From positions 685,869 through 749,868 of the forward strand of contig NW_003314352.1 in assembly GCF_000143415.4 (NCBI RefSeq): DNA of 64,000 bases, given 5' to 3'. The DNA is from Selaginella moellendorffii (Eukaryota; Streptophyta; Lycopodiopsida; Selaginellales; Selaginellaceae). A program made the position numbers and the translations under genes. Shown in pieces: positions 1-10,019 of this stretch. The notes under the pieces are model-generated. The model was not told the DNA's origin and did no database searches. It saw nothing but the letters and a program-made list of their open reading frames with translations. How positions within the stretch are numbered: the first letter of the stretch is position 1; each line of letters begins with the position of its first letter.

Positions 1-2295
1 AATGGGATGGGGGTTGCTGCGCTCGAGCTGTTCGAGCGCATGGTTTCGGATGGGTGTGCTCCGGATTCCAGGACTTTTGTAGCAGCAGCGAAGGCTTGCG
101 GGATCTCTGCGGCAGCGGAGTTGGCAGAGCAGCAGCAGCAGCAAGGATCCAAGGCTGCTATCAAAGCGAAAAAGAGTCTGGAAACCGGTGTGGCGATCCA
201 CGCTCAGGCAAGAACGAAGGGGTTCGATACAGACATATATGTGGCGAACACGCTCGTTGGGATGTACGCGAAGTGTGGGGACATGGCCGCTGCTCGCGAT
301 GTGTTCGGCAGCATCCAGCAGCCCAGCGTGGTCTCGTGGAACGCTTTGCTGCTGGGATGTGTGGAGAATGGAGAGGCCGAGCTCGCCTTGCAGCTCTATG
401 AAGAGATGGTGATCGGCGCGGAAGGAGGAACAGCTCCTCCACTTTCCGCGGAGACGTATGTCGCAGCTTTGAAGGCTTGTGTGGCTCTAGGCGCGGAAGA
501 GCGGTGTCTCAAATTTGGGAGAAGCATTCACTCGCTAGCGCTTGCCAGCGGCTGCATGTCGAATCTCTACGTGAAGAGCACCATGATCGACATGTATGCC
601 AGGTGTGGAAGCCTCGAGGACGCCAAGAAGGTTTTCGACTCCTCGCCGCAGCAAAACGCAGTCACCTGGAATGCCTTGCTGTTTGGATACGTCGAGAATG
701 GACGCGCACAGGCTGCTCTGGAACTCTTTGCGCGGATGAAATCGTCCACCAAAGATGGCGCTCGCTGTGCTCCCACTTCTCGGACTTATCTCGCAGCGGT
801 GATGGCCTGCGCTGCTCTGGCTGCTCAAGAAGAAGCCACCGAGGTGGAGATTGGGCGGTTTGTGAGGCTTCAAACGCTGGAGAGAGGACGAGCTCTCCAC
901 CGCGAGGCCGTGAAGGTGGTGGGAGCGGACCTTGATTCAAGCGTCCTCTTCTCGAGCGCGCTGGTTGATATGTATGCGAAGTGTGGCTCCATGGTGGACG
1001 CCAGGCGGGTTTTCGATAGCGTGGCTCCGGCTAAGCGGGACGTTGTGCTCTGGACTGGCTTGATATGGGGATACGTCAATAGCGGGGAGAGCGAGCGAGC
1101 TTTGGAGCTTTACTCGCGCATGGCTGGCGATCAAGGCTCTCATGCTGGCATAAGCCCAAGTCCTCAAACTTATGGTGCTCTTCTCAAGGCCTGTGGCTCC
1201 GTCAACGCGCTGGAAGCTGGGGAGCAAATCCATGCCCAAATCGTGGGGCTCCTGGACAAGGATCCAATCCTGGTGACGTGTTTGATCGACTTCTACGGCA
1301 AAACAGGGAGAATGGCTGCTGCTCGCAAGGTGTTTGATCAGTGGATCTCCGTGACCAAGCATGATATCGCGGCCTGGAACGCGGTGATAGCGGGATATAG
1401 CCTCCAAGGTGATGCATTGGCGGTGTTTGAGATGCTGGAGAGAATGGAGGAGGAAGATGGCCTGGAGCCAAACGGGGTGACCTTCGTGTCGGTTTTGAGC
1501 GCTTGCAGCCATGCCGGTCTGGTCGAGGAGGCGAGGAAGTATTTTGCAGCGATGAGCAACAAGCATGGAATTTCTCCAGGGAGAGAGCACTACGTGTGCA
1601 TGGTGGATCTGCTGGGCCGCGCAAACCGGTTTGGTGAGGCGGTAAACGTGATCGAATCCATGCCCATGAAGCCGGATGCGATCATCTGGAAGACGCTGCT
1701 CGGGGCGTGTCGAAAGTGGAAGAATGTGGCCGTGGGAGAGGTGGCTTTCGAGTCGCTGGTGGGGCTCGACGCGAGCAGCGCTGCGGCGTATGTTCTCATG
1801 GCCAACATATACTCGAGCACAGGCAAGCTCGACGAGAGGAGCAAAGTTCTTGCTAGAAGGAATGTGGCCAAGGCTTGGAGGAAGCCGGGCAAAAGCTGGT
1901 GGACCGATTCCAGTGCCCGGGTCCATAGCTTTTTGGTCGGGAACACCACTCACGAGCAGATTGGAGAGATCCGTGCCAAGCTCGAGGAATTGGTGGCAAG
2001 GATGAAGGAGAATGGATATGCTGCTGACGTTGAGAGTGTGCTCAAGGATGTGAGCGATGGCGAGAAGGAGGACGCGCTTTGCCAGCACAGCGAGAAGCTT
2101 GCAGTCGCTTGTGCGTTGATCAATTCCAAGCCAGGAAGCGTGGTCAGGATTGCAAAGAACTTGAGAGTGTGCCAGGATTGTCACAAAGCCACCGCAATCA
2201 TCTCCAAGCTGGAGGAGAGGGAGATCGTGTGTAGAGATGCGAGCAGGCTCCATATTTTTAAAGATGGACAATGCTCATGTGGTGATTATTTATAA
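1..2295 (+). CDS. PPR protein, PLS class with E and DYW deaminase domains (5' partial)
   Basis: Predicted organelle RNA-editing factor: PLS-type PPR proteins bind single-stranded RNA and their DYW domain deaminates C to U in mitochondria or plastids (family knowledge). From the ATG at 7, 762 residues are read, but the frame is open to base 1 and codons 1-6 (N-G) continue a PPR motif, so the true start and transit peptide lie outside the window. Long repeats are visible near residues 75-133, 185-244, 314-373 and 419-480 (MYAKCG, VFD, W-N-A-L). The last repeats and E motifs occupy about 490-620, and a PG-box-like K-P-G-K-S-W-W precedes the DYW domain (about 633-762). The deaminase signature is present: H694-S-E696 and C722-Q-D-C725. 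The C-terminus is C-G-D-Y-L followed by TAA, where the family normally ends D-Y-W. There is no intron and no internal stop. GC content is far above the flanking repeats. Confidence 0.95.
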   Translation, partial: NGMGVAALELFERMVSDGCAPDSRTFVAAAKACGISAAAELAEQQQQQGSKAAIKAKKSLETGVAIHAQARTKGFDTDIYVANTLVGMYAKCGDMAAARDVFGSIQQPSVVSWNALLLGCVENGEAELALQLYEEMVIGAEGGTAPPLSAETYVAALKACVALGAEERCLKFGRSIHSLALASGCMSNLYVKSTMIDMYARCGSLEDAKKVFDSSPQQNAVTWNALLFGYVENGRAQAALELFARMKSSTKDGARCAPTSRTYLAAVMACAALAAQEEATEVEIGRFVRLQTLERGRALHREAVKVVGADLDSSVLFSSALVDMYAKCGSMVDARRVFDSVAPAKRDVVLWTGLIWGYVNSGESERALELYSRMAGDQGSHAGISPSPQTYGALLKACGSVNALEAGEQIHAQIVGLLDKDPILVTCLIDFYGKTGRMAAARKVFDQWISVTKHDIAAWNAVIAGYSLQGDALAVFEMLERMEEEDGLEPNGVTFVSVLSACSHAGLVEEARKYFAAMSNKHGISPGREHYVCMVDLLGRANRFGEAVNVIESMPMKPDAIIWKTLLGACRKWKNVAVGEVAFESLVGLDASSAAAYVLMANIYSSTGKLDERSKVLARRNVAKAWRKPGKSWWTDSSARVHSFLVGNTTHEQIGEIRAKLEELVARMKENGYAADVESVLKDVSDGEKEDALCQHSEKLAVACALINSKPGSVVRIAKNLRVCQDCHKATAIISKLEEREIVCRDASRLHIFKDGQCSCGDYL

Positions 2296-2399
2296 GACAA
2301 ATAATTAGCTTGTAACAAAAGTGATGAATGAGCAAGTCATGGGCGCGCTCAAAACAATCTCTTGCTATCTCCAGAAAAAGATTACCCCAAATTCTGGGC

Positions 2400-3838
2400 T
2401 CAGTAATAGTCTTTTCGCAATATCCAGCTCTGAACCACAAGAGCAGTCTGAAATCCCCTGAACACCAAATCGCAATTGGGGATTCTGTCTCCAACTTTTA
2501 TAATGATGTGGCCGTAATGGAAGCGGAAGGATTCTTGCTGAGGAGAACCGAATATAACCGCCCGTGATAAAATACTGCTGCAGTAATAATTCATTATGAC
2601 GAATATCTTCTCTGCCATGCCAGATAAAGGACGTTCACCATGCCGAGGGCGTTCTGGATCCATGAAAGTAAGGAGCTCAACTCCATTGGAGAGGCAGATT
2701 TCCACCATGCGCCTCAACGGGACTAATCGAATCCAGCTCCAAGAGCTGGAAGGTGCAGAGACTATATCAGCTGGTAAGCGAGAAACTTCCGTCCCAAAGA
2801 AGCCAAAAGGGTTGCCACTCTTGACCAGCATTCGAATATCATTCCTGACGTGACATGGAAGACTGTTTGGCATGCAGATAGCCGCTAAGAGAAATCGACT
2901 ACCAGTTTTCTCGCACCATTAGGTACTTCATATACCAAGTTCAGCTCCAGAGCACTTAGCAAATTCTCAGTATTTTTTCCACTGTCAACCTGCGGAGATA
3001 ACGTAAGCACGTTGACTTTGTGTGTGCAGTTTCGGTCAATGATGATGAGTTTGTCATACTTCATGGCCAGGAAGTGCAAATCATGGCAGAGTTCAGCGAA
3101 GTTCACCTGAAAGTTGGGAAAAGCCACACGGATTTCTTCCCATTCCTGCCCAGGAAGATCAACCCACCCAAGGAGCTTCCTACCGGTTGATTTTAGTGCG
3201 TTGAGGAGTTGTTCATTTACTTTGCAGCGCCTAGGGACATTCTTGAGCATCTAACTTCAGTGCAATGGCAGAAACAGCGAAGCTACGATCAACCTGACCT
3301 CTCTCATATGCCATGTTCGCAGAATGCTGAAGATCCCGCTGCACTACTTCCTCAATGTCGCTAGAGGCAAACTGAATCAAGCAAGCCAGACTCTCGCACA
3401 CACTCGTCTTGCACTTCTCCACCAGGGCAACACTTGATTCAAATATAAGGCAATGAGCTGCAAACATCAGTTTGATATTATCAACAGCAAGGTGTCTCTT
3501 TCACGTGAGTCACATCAGCCTGTAAGATCTGGTGACCCTTAGGCCACCACGTTCCACCACCTTGACTAGAGAGGATCTCCTGCTTAACAAAGATTTGTAT
3601 GCAAAATTTTCAAATCTTTGCTTTTGGAGGGATGTGTGGCGGAATAGAAATGGCAATGGCGGCCATTGCCCCAAGCAACTTGTTTGGAAGCAGCTTCTTT
3701 GGAAGTGGGGTGGTGACCTCCTACAGTGACCTTCCAATGTAGGAGGAAGATCTTGTCTGCGGCTGGAGCAGTGATTAGTTGGCTGCTTGTGCTGCCGATT
3801 TCTCGTACAAGGGATTCATCAATCTGGGTGCAAGCCAT
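2400..3838 (-). pseudogene. Unidentified decayed or multi-exon coding sequence
   Basis: Four minus-strand open stretches follow one another in gene order (3838-3584, 3467-3231, 3250-2885, 2873-2400) and change frame at each junction. The 3250-2885 piece includes N-E-Q-L-L-N-A-L-K-S and W-V-D-L-P-G-Q-E-W-E-E; the 2873-2400 piece includes D-P-E-R-P-R-H-G. At about 2870-2895 the frame changes with no obvious GT-AG intron, which favours frameshift decay, but very short introns cannot be excluded. I recognise no domain. Base composition is more balanced than the AT-rich repeats to the right, so it is more likely a former cellular gene than a transposon. It is oriented tail-to-tail with the PPR gene, with only about 100 bp between them. 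Confidence 0.4.
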
Positions 3839-3894
3839 CAGCAGCAGGAGTGCCTCTGGTGGGCTCTAGAGATTTTCATGAACAGCAACAGCAT

Positions 3895-4244
3895 GGTTCC
3901 ATAGTCCTCTTCAACACCACATCCAATAGTATTTAAGCTTAATGACACTTGACTTTAAAACCTTTTTATTAATAGAATGTTTCCCTTTATATTTAAACCC
4001 TAATAAACCTTTTTTAAGCCATTCTTTTTAATTGCTTATAAATTGTTGAAATCACTGAACCTCCCTCCAGCTTCATTCTTATCTGCTTGCTGCTTAGCAC
4101 TTCTAAATGGCCTATCACCTTGATCCAGTGCCTCAAGCATCCAGCAATCAAGAGGGAATCAAGAAGCTCATCCTCCTCTTTATTGCTGGTGAAGACAACA
4201 AACTTCATAGTCCTATGATCAAAGAGCATGAGGCTTTTGATACC
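3895..4244 (-). repeat. Possible degraded TRIM-like LTR plus internal region
   Basis: The stretch around 3975-4038 (ccctttatatttaaaccc, then aattgcttata) resembles the end of the intact TRIM LTR at 6938-7133. It is followed by about 205 bp of internal sequence ending in tgatacca (about 4237-4244), the complement of the start of an initiator-tRNA-Met primer site. The spacing matches the intact TRIM. The second LTR is not convincing. Confidence 0.35.
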
Positions 4245-4431
4245 ATGAAAACACATGCAAACACACAAGAAGGAACTATCTTGCAAATATGTGAATAGTT
4301 ACATATAGATGGAACTACTGCCATGTGGGCATAACCATTACCACATTATCTCTACTATTTAATAATAGCTTCCAAAGGTAATTATTATGATGCCAAATAA
4401 TAAGACAAAGAGGGCTAACCTCGCCTAGATT

Positions 4432-4625
4432 ATGTTACATCTTCTCTTGAAATTCCTCACCACCCAACTAAGGTGGGCATTAGGATCAATGAGTTCACAA
4501 GACTACATGCTTGACTATGACAATGCGAATGTGTTGAGGAGATTTATGTTAGATGACGATGGCAATATCAAGATTTACAGCTTCAGCCCAAAGAATAAAA
4601 GTGACTTCCTAGAGCATCATCAAGG
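4432..4625 (+). pseudogene. S-domain (G-type lectin) receptor-like kinase fragment
   Basis: The frame reads S-M-S-S-Q-D-Y-M-L-D-Y-D-N-A-N-V-L-R-R, then L-D-D-D-G-N-I-K-I-Y-S-F-S-P-K-N-K-S. This is the S-locus-glycoprotein segment seen again at about 63760-63890, where it reads D-Y-A-L-D-Y-D-D-G-N-V-L-R-R. DNA similarity is plain from about 4465 to 4612. There is no start, lectin domain, kinase or stop in a sensible place, so this is a dispersed fragment. It runs straight into the foldback structure at about 4613, and a further piece of the same gene family lies in the foldback loop. Confidence 0.7.
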
Positions 4626-6470
4626 GTGGTTAGAGCAAGTGCATATACAAATCTCATAAGATCTTGATGAAATGCAAGCCACAACATTTTTAACTTGATC
4701 CACTTTGATATATTTGGCTCCACATAAAGCAAAAAACTCTGGAAGCAAATGCCAAATTGCATTATTAACTCAGATGACCCTTAACAAAAATGATGTAATT
4801 CTTAGAAGGCATCATCATAATTATCGGGAATCTCATATAAATGCCAAGCATCATCTCAAGCATGATAGGTGGCAATCACTATAAAGTGATCGAACCAACA
4901 ATATATATTATCTCCAAGAAGAATAGAAGGAGTTGTATGATATATTGTGAATCAACCAAGTCTAATTGTTCAACTACAACCATGTAACATCAAGCAACTA
5001 GAGTCAAAAGAGGAAGAGGCTACTACTCTGCCATGAAGATGGAAAAAAGAAAAAGAGAAGAAACTAAAAAAACCTATAAAGAAAGTGAGATTTAAATAAT
5101 ATAAAAGTTAAATCTAAACCAAAAGCCCAAATCTAAACACTCCTTAGGGACAATCAAAGAGGCCCCTTACCTCTATCAATATGAGTGCATAGAATATGGA
5201 AATGAAATTAAAAAATGTGCATATCAATTAGCCTAAATATCAAGGCTTGTATCAATTTGATGGCTATCAAAATCCCACTATACTAATATTAATATATGGA
5301 TTATAGCTGTACACTTTGGACTTCACAACTTATTATTTTTATATTATCATTTAATTCAAAAACTTAATATTGAATAAACAAACTAAGGGTTAAAGCATAT
5401 TTATCAAGTTCCACATGTCCTCAGGATCTATAGCTTCAGCCCAAAGAACAAGAGTGACTCTTGGAGCATTGTTTGGCAAGTTGTTATGCACAAGTTATGC
5501 ATAAGCTGTAGATCCTGAGGACATGTGGACAAAGACGCTTTAACCCTTAGTTTGTTTATTCAATATTAAGTTTTTGAATTAAATGATAATATAAAAATAA
5601 TAAGTTATGAGGTCCAAAGTATATAGCTATAATCTATATACTAATATTAACATAGTGGGATTTTGGTAACTATCAGATTGGTTTCAATCCAGACCATTCA
5701 CTCCTTGATATAAGCTAGGGTTTTTGGGTTAATTGATATGCACATTTTTAAATTTCATTTCCATATTCCATACACTCATATTAATAGAAGCGAAAGGCAT
5801 TTTTTATTGTCCTTGAGGAGTGTTTGGATTTGGGCTTTGGTTTAGATTTAACTTTTATATTGTTTAAATCTTACTTTCCTTATAGCTTTCTTTAGTTTAT
5901 TCTCTTTCTCTTTTTTCCATCTTCATGGTAGTGTAGCAGCCTCTTTCTCCTTTGACTCTAGAGTAATAATTAATGTAGTTGCTTGATGTTACATGGTTGT
6001 AGTTGAACAATTAGACTTGGTTGATTTACAACATATCGTACAACTCCTCTTACTCTTCCTGGAGATAATATGTATCGTTGGTTCAATCACTTTATAGTGA
6101 TTGCCACCTATCATTCTTGAGATTATGCTTAGCATCTACATGAGTTTCCCACATGTCTCCAAAGAATGATGTTACAGTGGTACAATGGTTTGAGCATAGT
6201 TACTCATGTGGATTGGAGCATCCTCTCAGATGCTTTCAAGTGTGCATTTGGACATGCTAATGATTGTGATAATGCCTTCTAAGAATTGCATTATCTTCAT
6301 CAAGGGTCGTCTAAGTCAATGATGTAATTTAGCATTTGCCTCCAGAGCTTTTTACTTTATGTGGAGCCAAATATGTTAGAATGGATCAAGTTGGAAATAT
6401 TGTAGCTTGCACTTCATTAAAATCTTATGGGATTTGTGTATACACTTGCTCCAACAACCCTTGACAATGC
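4613..6470. repeat. Foldback element with ~0.8-0.97 kb inverted arms
   Basis: Left arm about 4613-5436, right arm about 5503-6470, loop 5437-5502. Complementary landmarks: ccacatgtcctcaggatcta (5411-5430) against tagatcctgaggacatgtgg (5509-5528); gtgggattttg (5661) against caaaatcccac (5269); cactttatagtgattgccac (right) against gtggcaatcactataaagtg (left); ggtggttagagcaagtgc (4625) against the complement of 6445-6462. The right arm carries an extra ~150 bp near 6125-6280. The arms have diverged but stay alignable along their full length. The loop reads S-P-K-N-K-S-D-S-W-S-I-V-W-Q, a receptor-kinase fragment that continues the one at 4432-4625. No transposase is visible and no clean target duplication was found, so this could be a foldback transposon or a local inverted duplication. 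Confidence 0.8.
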
Positions 6471-6539
6471 TTTTTGAATAGCATAACTTTATAAGACATC
6501 ACCTTTCCACTTGTCACTACATGTCCTTCAGCTTTACTT

Positions 6540-6790
6540 TTTGGATTCTATTTTGATGGAAGTTGATGCTATTGCTGTTTGTGTTTAAGGACAAGGACGA
6601 GGATGTGGTTGTGTCTATGATATCCATTGTTGCATATGTGATAAGATTGGCCATACGTATTGGCGTTGTCAACATTTTTTAGATTGGCGTCCTCTATTTC
6701 ATAGATGGAGGCCTTGGCATCAACAATGTTCTATTAGTCCTGCTATAGTGGAAAGTCCTAGCACAAAGGTTCTTCAAAGAAATGAGGAGT
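6540..6790 (+). pseudogene. Ty1/copia-type gag relic with CCHC zinc knuckle
   Basis: One plus-strand frame reads G-Q-G-R-G-C-G-C-V-Y-D-I-H-C-C-I-C-D-K-I and then G-H-T-Y-W-R-C. C6628-x2-C-x4-H-x4-C is a complete retroviral-type zinc knuckle, preceded by the Gly/Arg-rich tract usual in copia Gag. No protease follows. The frame is closed on both sides and the TRIM at 6938 lies just downstream. Confidence 0.6.
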
Positions 6791-6937
6791 CATAAAAGTA
6801 TTAGAAGGTCCTTGTGCGAATAAGTCAGTGACCTCTTCATCTTTCTTTTGGGAGTACCATCAAAGGGTTCCTCAGCATAAATTCATCCAATGCTTGCTTT
6901 CTAAGCTCATATTTATAATAAGAAGTCATCTATTCTT

Positions 6938-7534
6938 TGTAAACACTCCTGAGTTTGGACTTCCCGGGAGGTCACCCAACCCAGTACTATTCAAACCCAA
7001 GGACGCTTAACCCCAAATATCCCAAGACCCTTAACCGATTGGAAAAGGGGGTGCACTCTTATTCATGGGCCCTTTCCCTCTATATTTGAACCCTATGGAC
7101 CGTCTCTCGAGTCGTTCCCTTTGGTTGCTTACAATCCACCACGCTTCCCTGCAAGTTCACGCCCTCATGAACGGAAGCTAAGAGCCGCAGCTCTCCTGAG
7201 AGCCCCACTCTCTTGACACCCTACCCCTCGGGTCGAGCCCAGCAGGAGCAAACTGGACCAGCCAGATGTCAATCAACATATGGTGCGATTCCCTTAGCCA
7301 ACCAACAAAGTCGGACCCGAGACCCCTCTGATACCAAATGTAAACACTCCTGAGTTTGGACTTCCCGGGAGGTCACCCAACCCAGTACTATTCAAACCCA
7401 AGGACGCTTAACCCCAAATATCCCAAGACCCTTAACCGATTGGAAAAGGGGGTGCACTCTTATTCATGGGCCCTTTCCCTCTATATTTGAACCCTATGGA
7501 CCGTCTCTCGAGTCGTTCCCTTTGGTTGCTTACA
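6938..7534 (-). mobile_element. Complete TRIM (terminal-repeat retrotransposon in miniature)
   Basis: Two 196-bp direct repeats (6938-7133 and 7339-7534), identical by eye, begin TGTAAACACTC and end GGTTGCTTACA. The internal segment is 205 bp with no ORF. The element is flanked by a perfect 5-bp target duplication, TTCTT (6933-6937 and 7535-7539). The complement of 7326-7336 is TGGTATCAGAG, the standard plant initiator-tRNA-Met primer-binding site, two bases inside the right LTR, so the element runs on the minus strand. It is non-autonomous and must borrow gag-pol from another element. Identical LTRs mean a recent insertion. Four other traces of the same or a similar family occur in the window. 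Confidence 0.95.
7326..7336 (-). promoter_or_regulatory. TRIM primer-binding site (initiator tRNA-Met)
   Basis: On the minus strand this reads TGGTATCAGAG, two nucleotides downstream of the TRIM 5' LTR. It fixes the orientation of the element. Confidence 0.9.
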
Positions 7535-7979
7535 TTCTTCTCTCTATATTAGTTGATACATACTTAAGCTTATGTTTTATTACTCGGTCTATTGCCATAT
7601 ATTGTTATTTACAATTGCGTCATATGGCATAGTCAATCTTCATTCTTTATAGCAATAGATATACACTTGCATGTGCGTAAGATGATGTAGACCTAATTGT
7701 GTGTGTGGGTGATCTCAAGCTTGAACTTCAATTATTATGGATGGTGTCGAGTTAAACTCTTAACTTCATCCTTAGTATGAATTAGTTGCAACACAATCAT
7801 ACAAAGTATGAGTTTAAGGCTTCTTCTTTTTGTTTTATACTTTTTTATATTTCTTCCATTTTATTCCACTTTATCCTTCTAGTTCTACCTTTACTTCTAT
7901 TACTTTTGTTTCCTCATTACTTTCTATTTATTATTTTTTCATTTTGTTCCTTTGTTCCCTCTCTAGATCCCTTTAACAA

Positions 7980-8770
7980 TCTTTATCTTGCAATGGTTGA
8001 CCAACTCAAGAAGGAGTATGCTGATCTTTTTAACTTTGTTTAGGGCCAAGATTGAAAAATGTCATCATATTCCAATTGGGGATAAAGGTTTTTGTTTGGT
8101 GTCAGCCACCAAAGGAGATCAAGATTTTACATGTAAATATTAAAGAGATATTAGAGAAGGGTGTTATCCAAAAGTCTGAAAATCCTTGGGTGTGTGAACT
8201 TTATTTTATAACAAAGCTTAATAAGAGTATTTGCTTTTGCATTGACTATCGTTTGTTAAAGGAGATGACTATCTTGGATGTGTACCCTCTTCCTTATATT
8301 ACTAATTTCTTAAATCATTTAGGGATGGTTTATCAAGTTAGATTTTGTTTTTGGGTACTAAAAAATGCCAATGGCTGAAGAAAATGTTTCCAAGATTGTT
8401 TTTTATACACCATTTAGTTTGTACAAGTTTTTTGTGATGCCATTCGGTTTGAATAATACTTTAGTCAAGTGATGAACGAGGTTCTCTACGATATGTCAGA
8501 AAGACTGTTGACTTCATTAACAGTATCTTGATCCACTCAAAGGGATATGGGATGAGCACTTCCATGATGGTCGTAAACTATTGGATCGGTTGCGGAAAGT
8601 TGATTTAAAGCTGAAGTGGTTGAAGTGTGTATTTGGGTCTAAGAACACAACTTACTTTAGGTACCATATTTCTTATGAAGGTTTGCAAATTAATCCTAAT
8701 AAACTTATGGCTTTTCTAAAATTCTATACTTCGAAGTGTGTGAATGCCACCAACTCAAATGGATAAAAAA
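7980..8770 (+). pseudogene. Ty3/gypsy reverse transcriptase relic
   Basis: Frames read V-I-Q-K-S-E-N-P-W-V, then C-I-D-Y-R-L-L-K, D-V-Y-P-L-P-Y-I, F-F-V-M-P-F-G-L-N-N and, at 8581-8766, L-K-C-V-F-G-S-K with Y-F-R-Y-H-I-S-Y-E-G-L-Q-I-N-P-N-K. These match, in order, the fingers, palm and thumb of gypsy reverse transcriptase. Multiple stops and frameshifts exist and the Y-x-D-D catalytic box is not recoverable. It is old and AT-rich, probably part of the same relic as 9200-9560 and 10020-10560. Confidence 0.75.
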
Positions 8771-9199
8771 TTGCAATTGACTCCAACTATCTTTCTATAG
8801 CATGAGGGGGAGTATTATGAGCTTGGTACCAAACACAATTATGCATATATCAAATATCATTATGTTACATCTCTAGCTAATAGAAAGATTTATACAACTT
8901 CTCAATTATACACCGATATTCTATATGCCTACTTAGAATAGGAGAGTCATGATAAGCATGGAGAAAGTGTAAAATAAGTATCTAAGGCACCACCAACTAT
9001 AAATGATTATTAGGATCAATCCCTATAAAATAAAGAAGGTCATTCTTAAGGCTAAATAAGAATGTAAATGCTAAAATAGCAAGTCATCAACAAGTGATAC
9101 AGGATTTTCAAACCCTTTATAAAACCTTCGGATCCACAATTTAACCTTTTGAGCTTTCCAAACTTTATCAAGAAAAGGTAAATTTTGCATTGCACCTTA

Positions 9200-9560
9200 T
9201 AAAAACATTAAATATCATATATAGCAAACATTGATAGGATATAATCCTTGTCTAAAAAATCCACTAATACTAGAACAATAGACTTATCAAGACTAAGATA
9301 AGAGAGTGATGAAGGGAGAATAACTTGAGAAAGGGCATTAACATTAGGTATAGAACTCTTTAAGCGATGAACAACCTTGAAATCATATATTTGAAGCTTC
9401 AAGGCCCACTGAGCAATACCACCAACCAAGTTCTTCCATTTCAATAACAAAGTAATCACAATATAATCACTTTCTAATAATATTTGAGAACCATGAAGCT
9501 TCTGAAAACCCTAAGTGACTATTAAACACTCATGTGGAGTAGTTTCCTTTTGCTGGTTGT
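9200..9560 (-). pseudogene. Ty3/gypsy RNase H relic, inverted relative to its neighbours
   Basis: The minus strand reads G-F-Q-K-L-H-G-S-Q-I-L-L-E-S-D-Y, then W-A-L-K-L-Q-I-Y-D-F-K-V-V-H-R and N-V-N-A-L-S-Q. This corresponds to the C-terminal half of gypsy RNase H (usual D-H-K, D-F-x-I-x-H-R-x-G, N-x-x-A-D-A-L-S-R). Catalytic residues are not all kept. It lies between a plus-strand reverse transcriptase relic and a plus-strand integrase relic. Confidence 0.65.
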
Positions 9561-9692
9561 AATGTATAGCTAATATATGTTATAAGATGGCACTAACTAG
9601 GCATACTTGTGCTCTTTTGCATCAACACATCTCTGAGATTGATATTAAAAACATTTATATATAAAATGAAAGATTGAGTATAGTCAAGATAT

Positions 9693-9859
9693 TGTAAACA
9701 ACCAAAAGGAATGACTTAAGAGATGATCCATAGCGTTCAAATATAAAGGGAAAGGGCCTATGAATAAGAGTGCACCCCTTTCCTGGGATTAATTATCTTT
9801 GGGTTTAAATAATACTAGGTTGGGTGACCTCCCGAGAAGTCTAAATTCAAGGGTTTATA
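9693..9859 (+). mobile_element. Solo TRIM LTR
   Basis: It starts TGTAAACAACC and ends ggtttata, and aligns along its length to the TRIM LTR (gggaaagggcc, gagtgcaccccttt, gggtgacctccc) with internal deletions. Flanks are gatat (9688-9692) and gatac (9860-9864), a 5-bp target duplication with one mismatch. No internal region is present, so it arose by LTR-LTR recombination. Confidence 0.8.
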
Positions 9860-10019
9860 GATACACTAAAACTAAAGGAATCATTAATAACGCTTTGAGA
9901 TCTATAAATGCCCATTTATAGTCTATAAACCAAATGAAAAATGATGGTGACAACTTAAAAAATGCTCTCAATAGTGTAGCATGATTAGAAAGATGATTAA
10001 TGAAATTACTAAAATATTA

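Noticed and set aside
937-2271. 444-codon minus-strand open frame
   Set aside because: It is a shadow of the PPR-DYW gene on the opposite strand; its sequence has no domain.
7786-8043. Phe/Leu-rich small membrane protein
   Set aside because: Low-complexity T-rich DNA just upstream of the RT relic; no conservation or start evidence.
8806-8821. Copia-type polypurine tract/LTR junction (gggggagtattatga)
   Set aside because: Suggestive, but no LTR copy or target duplication could be matched to it.
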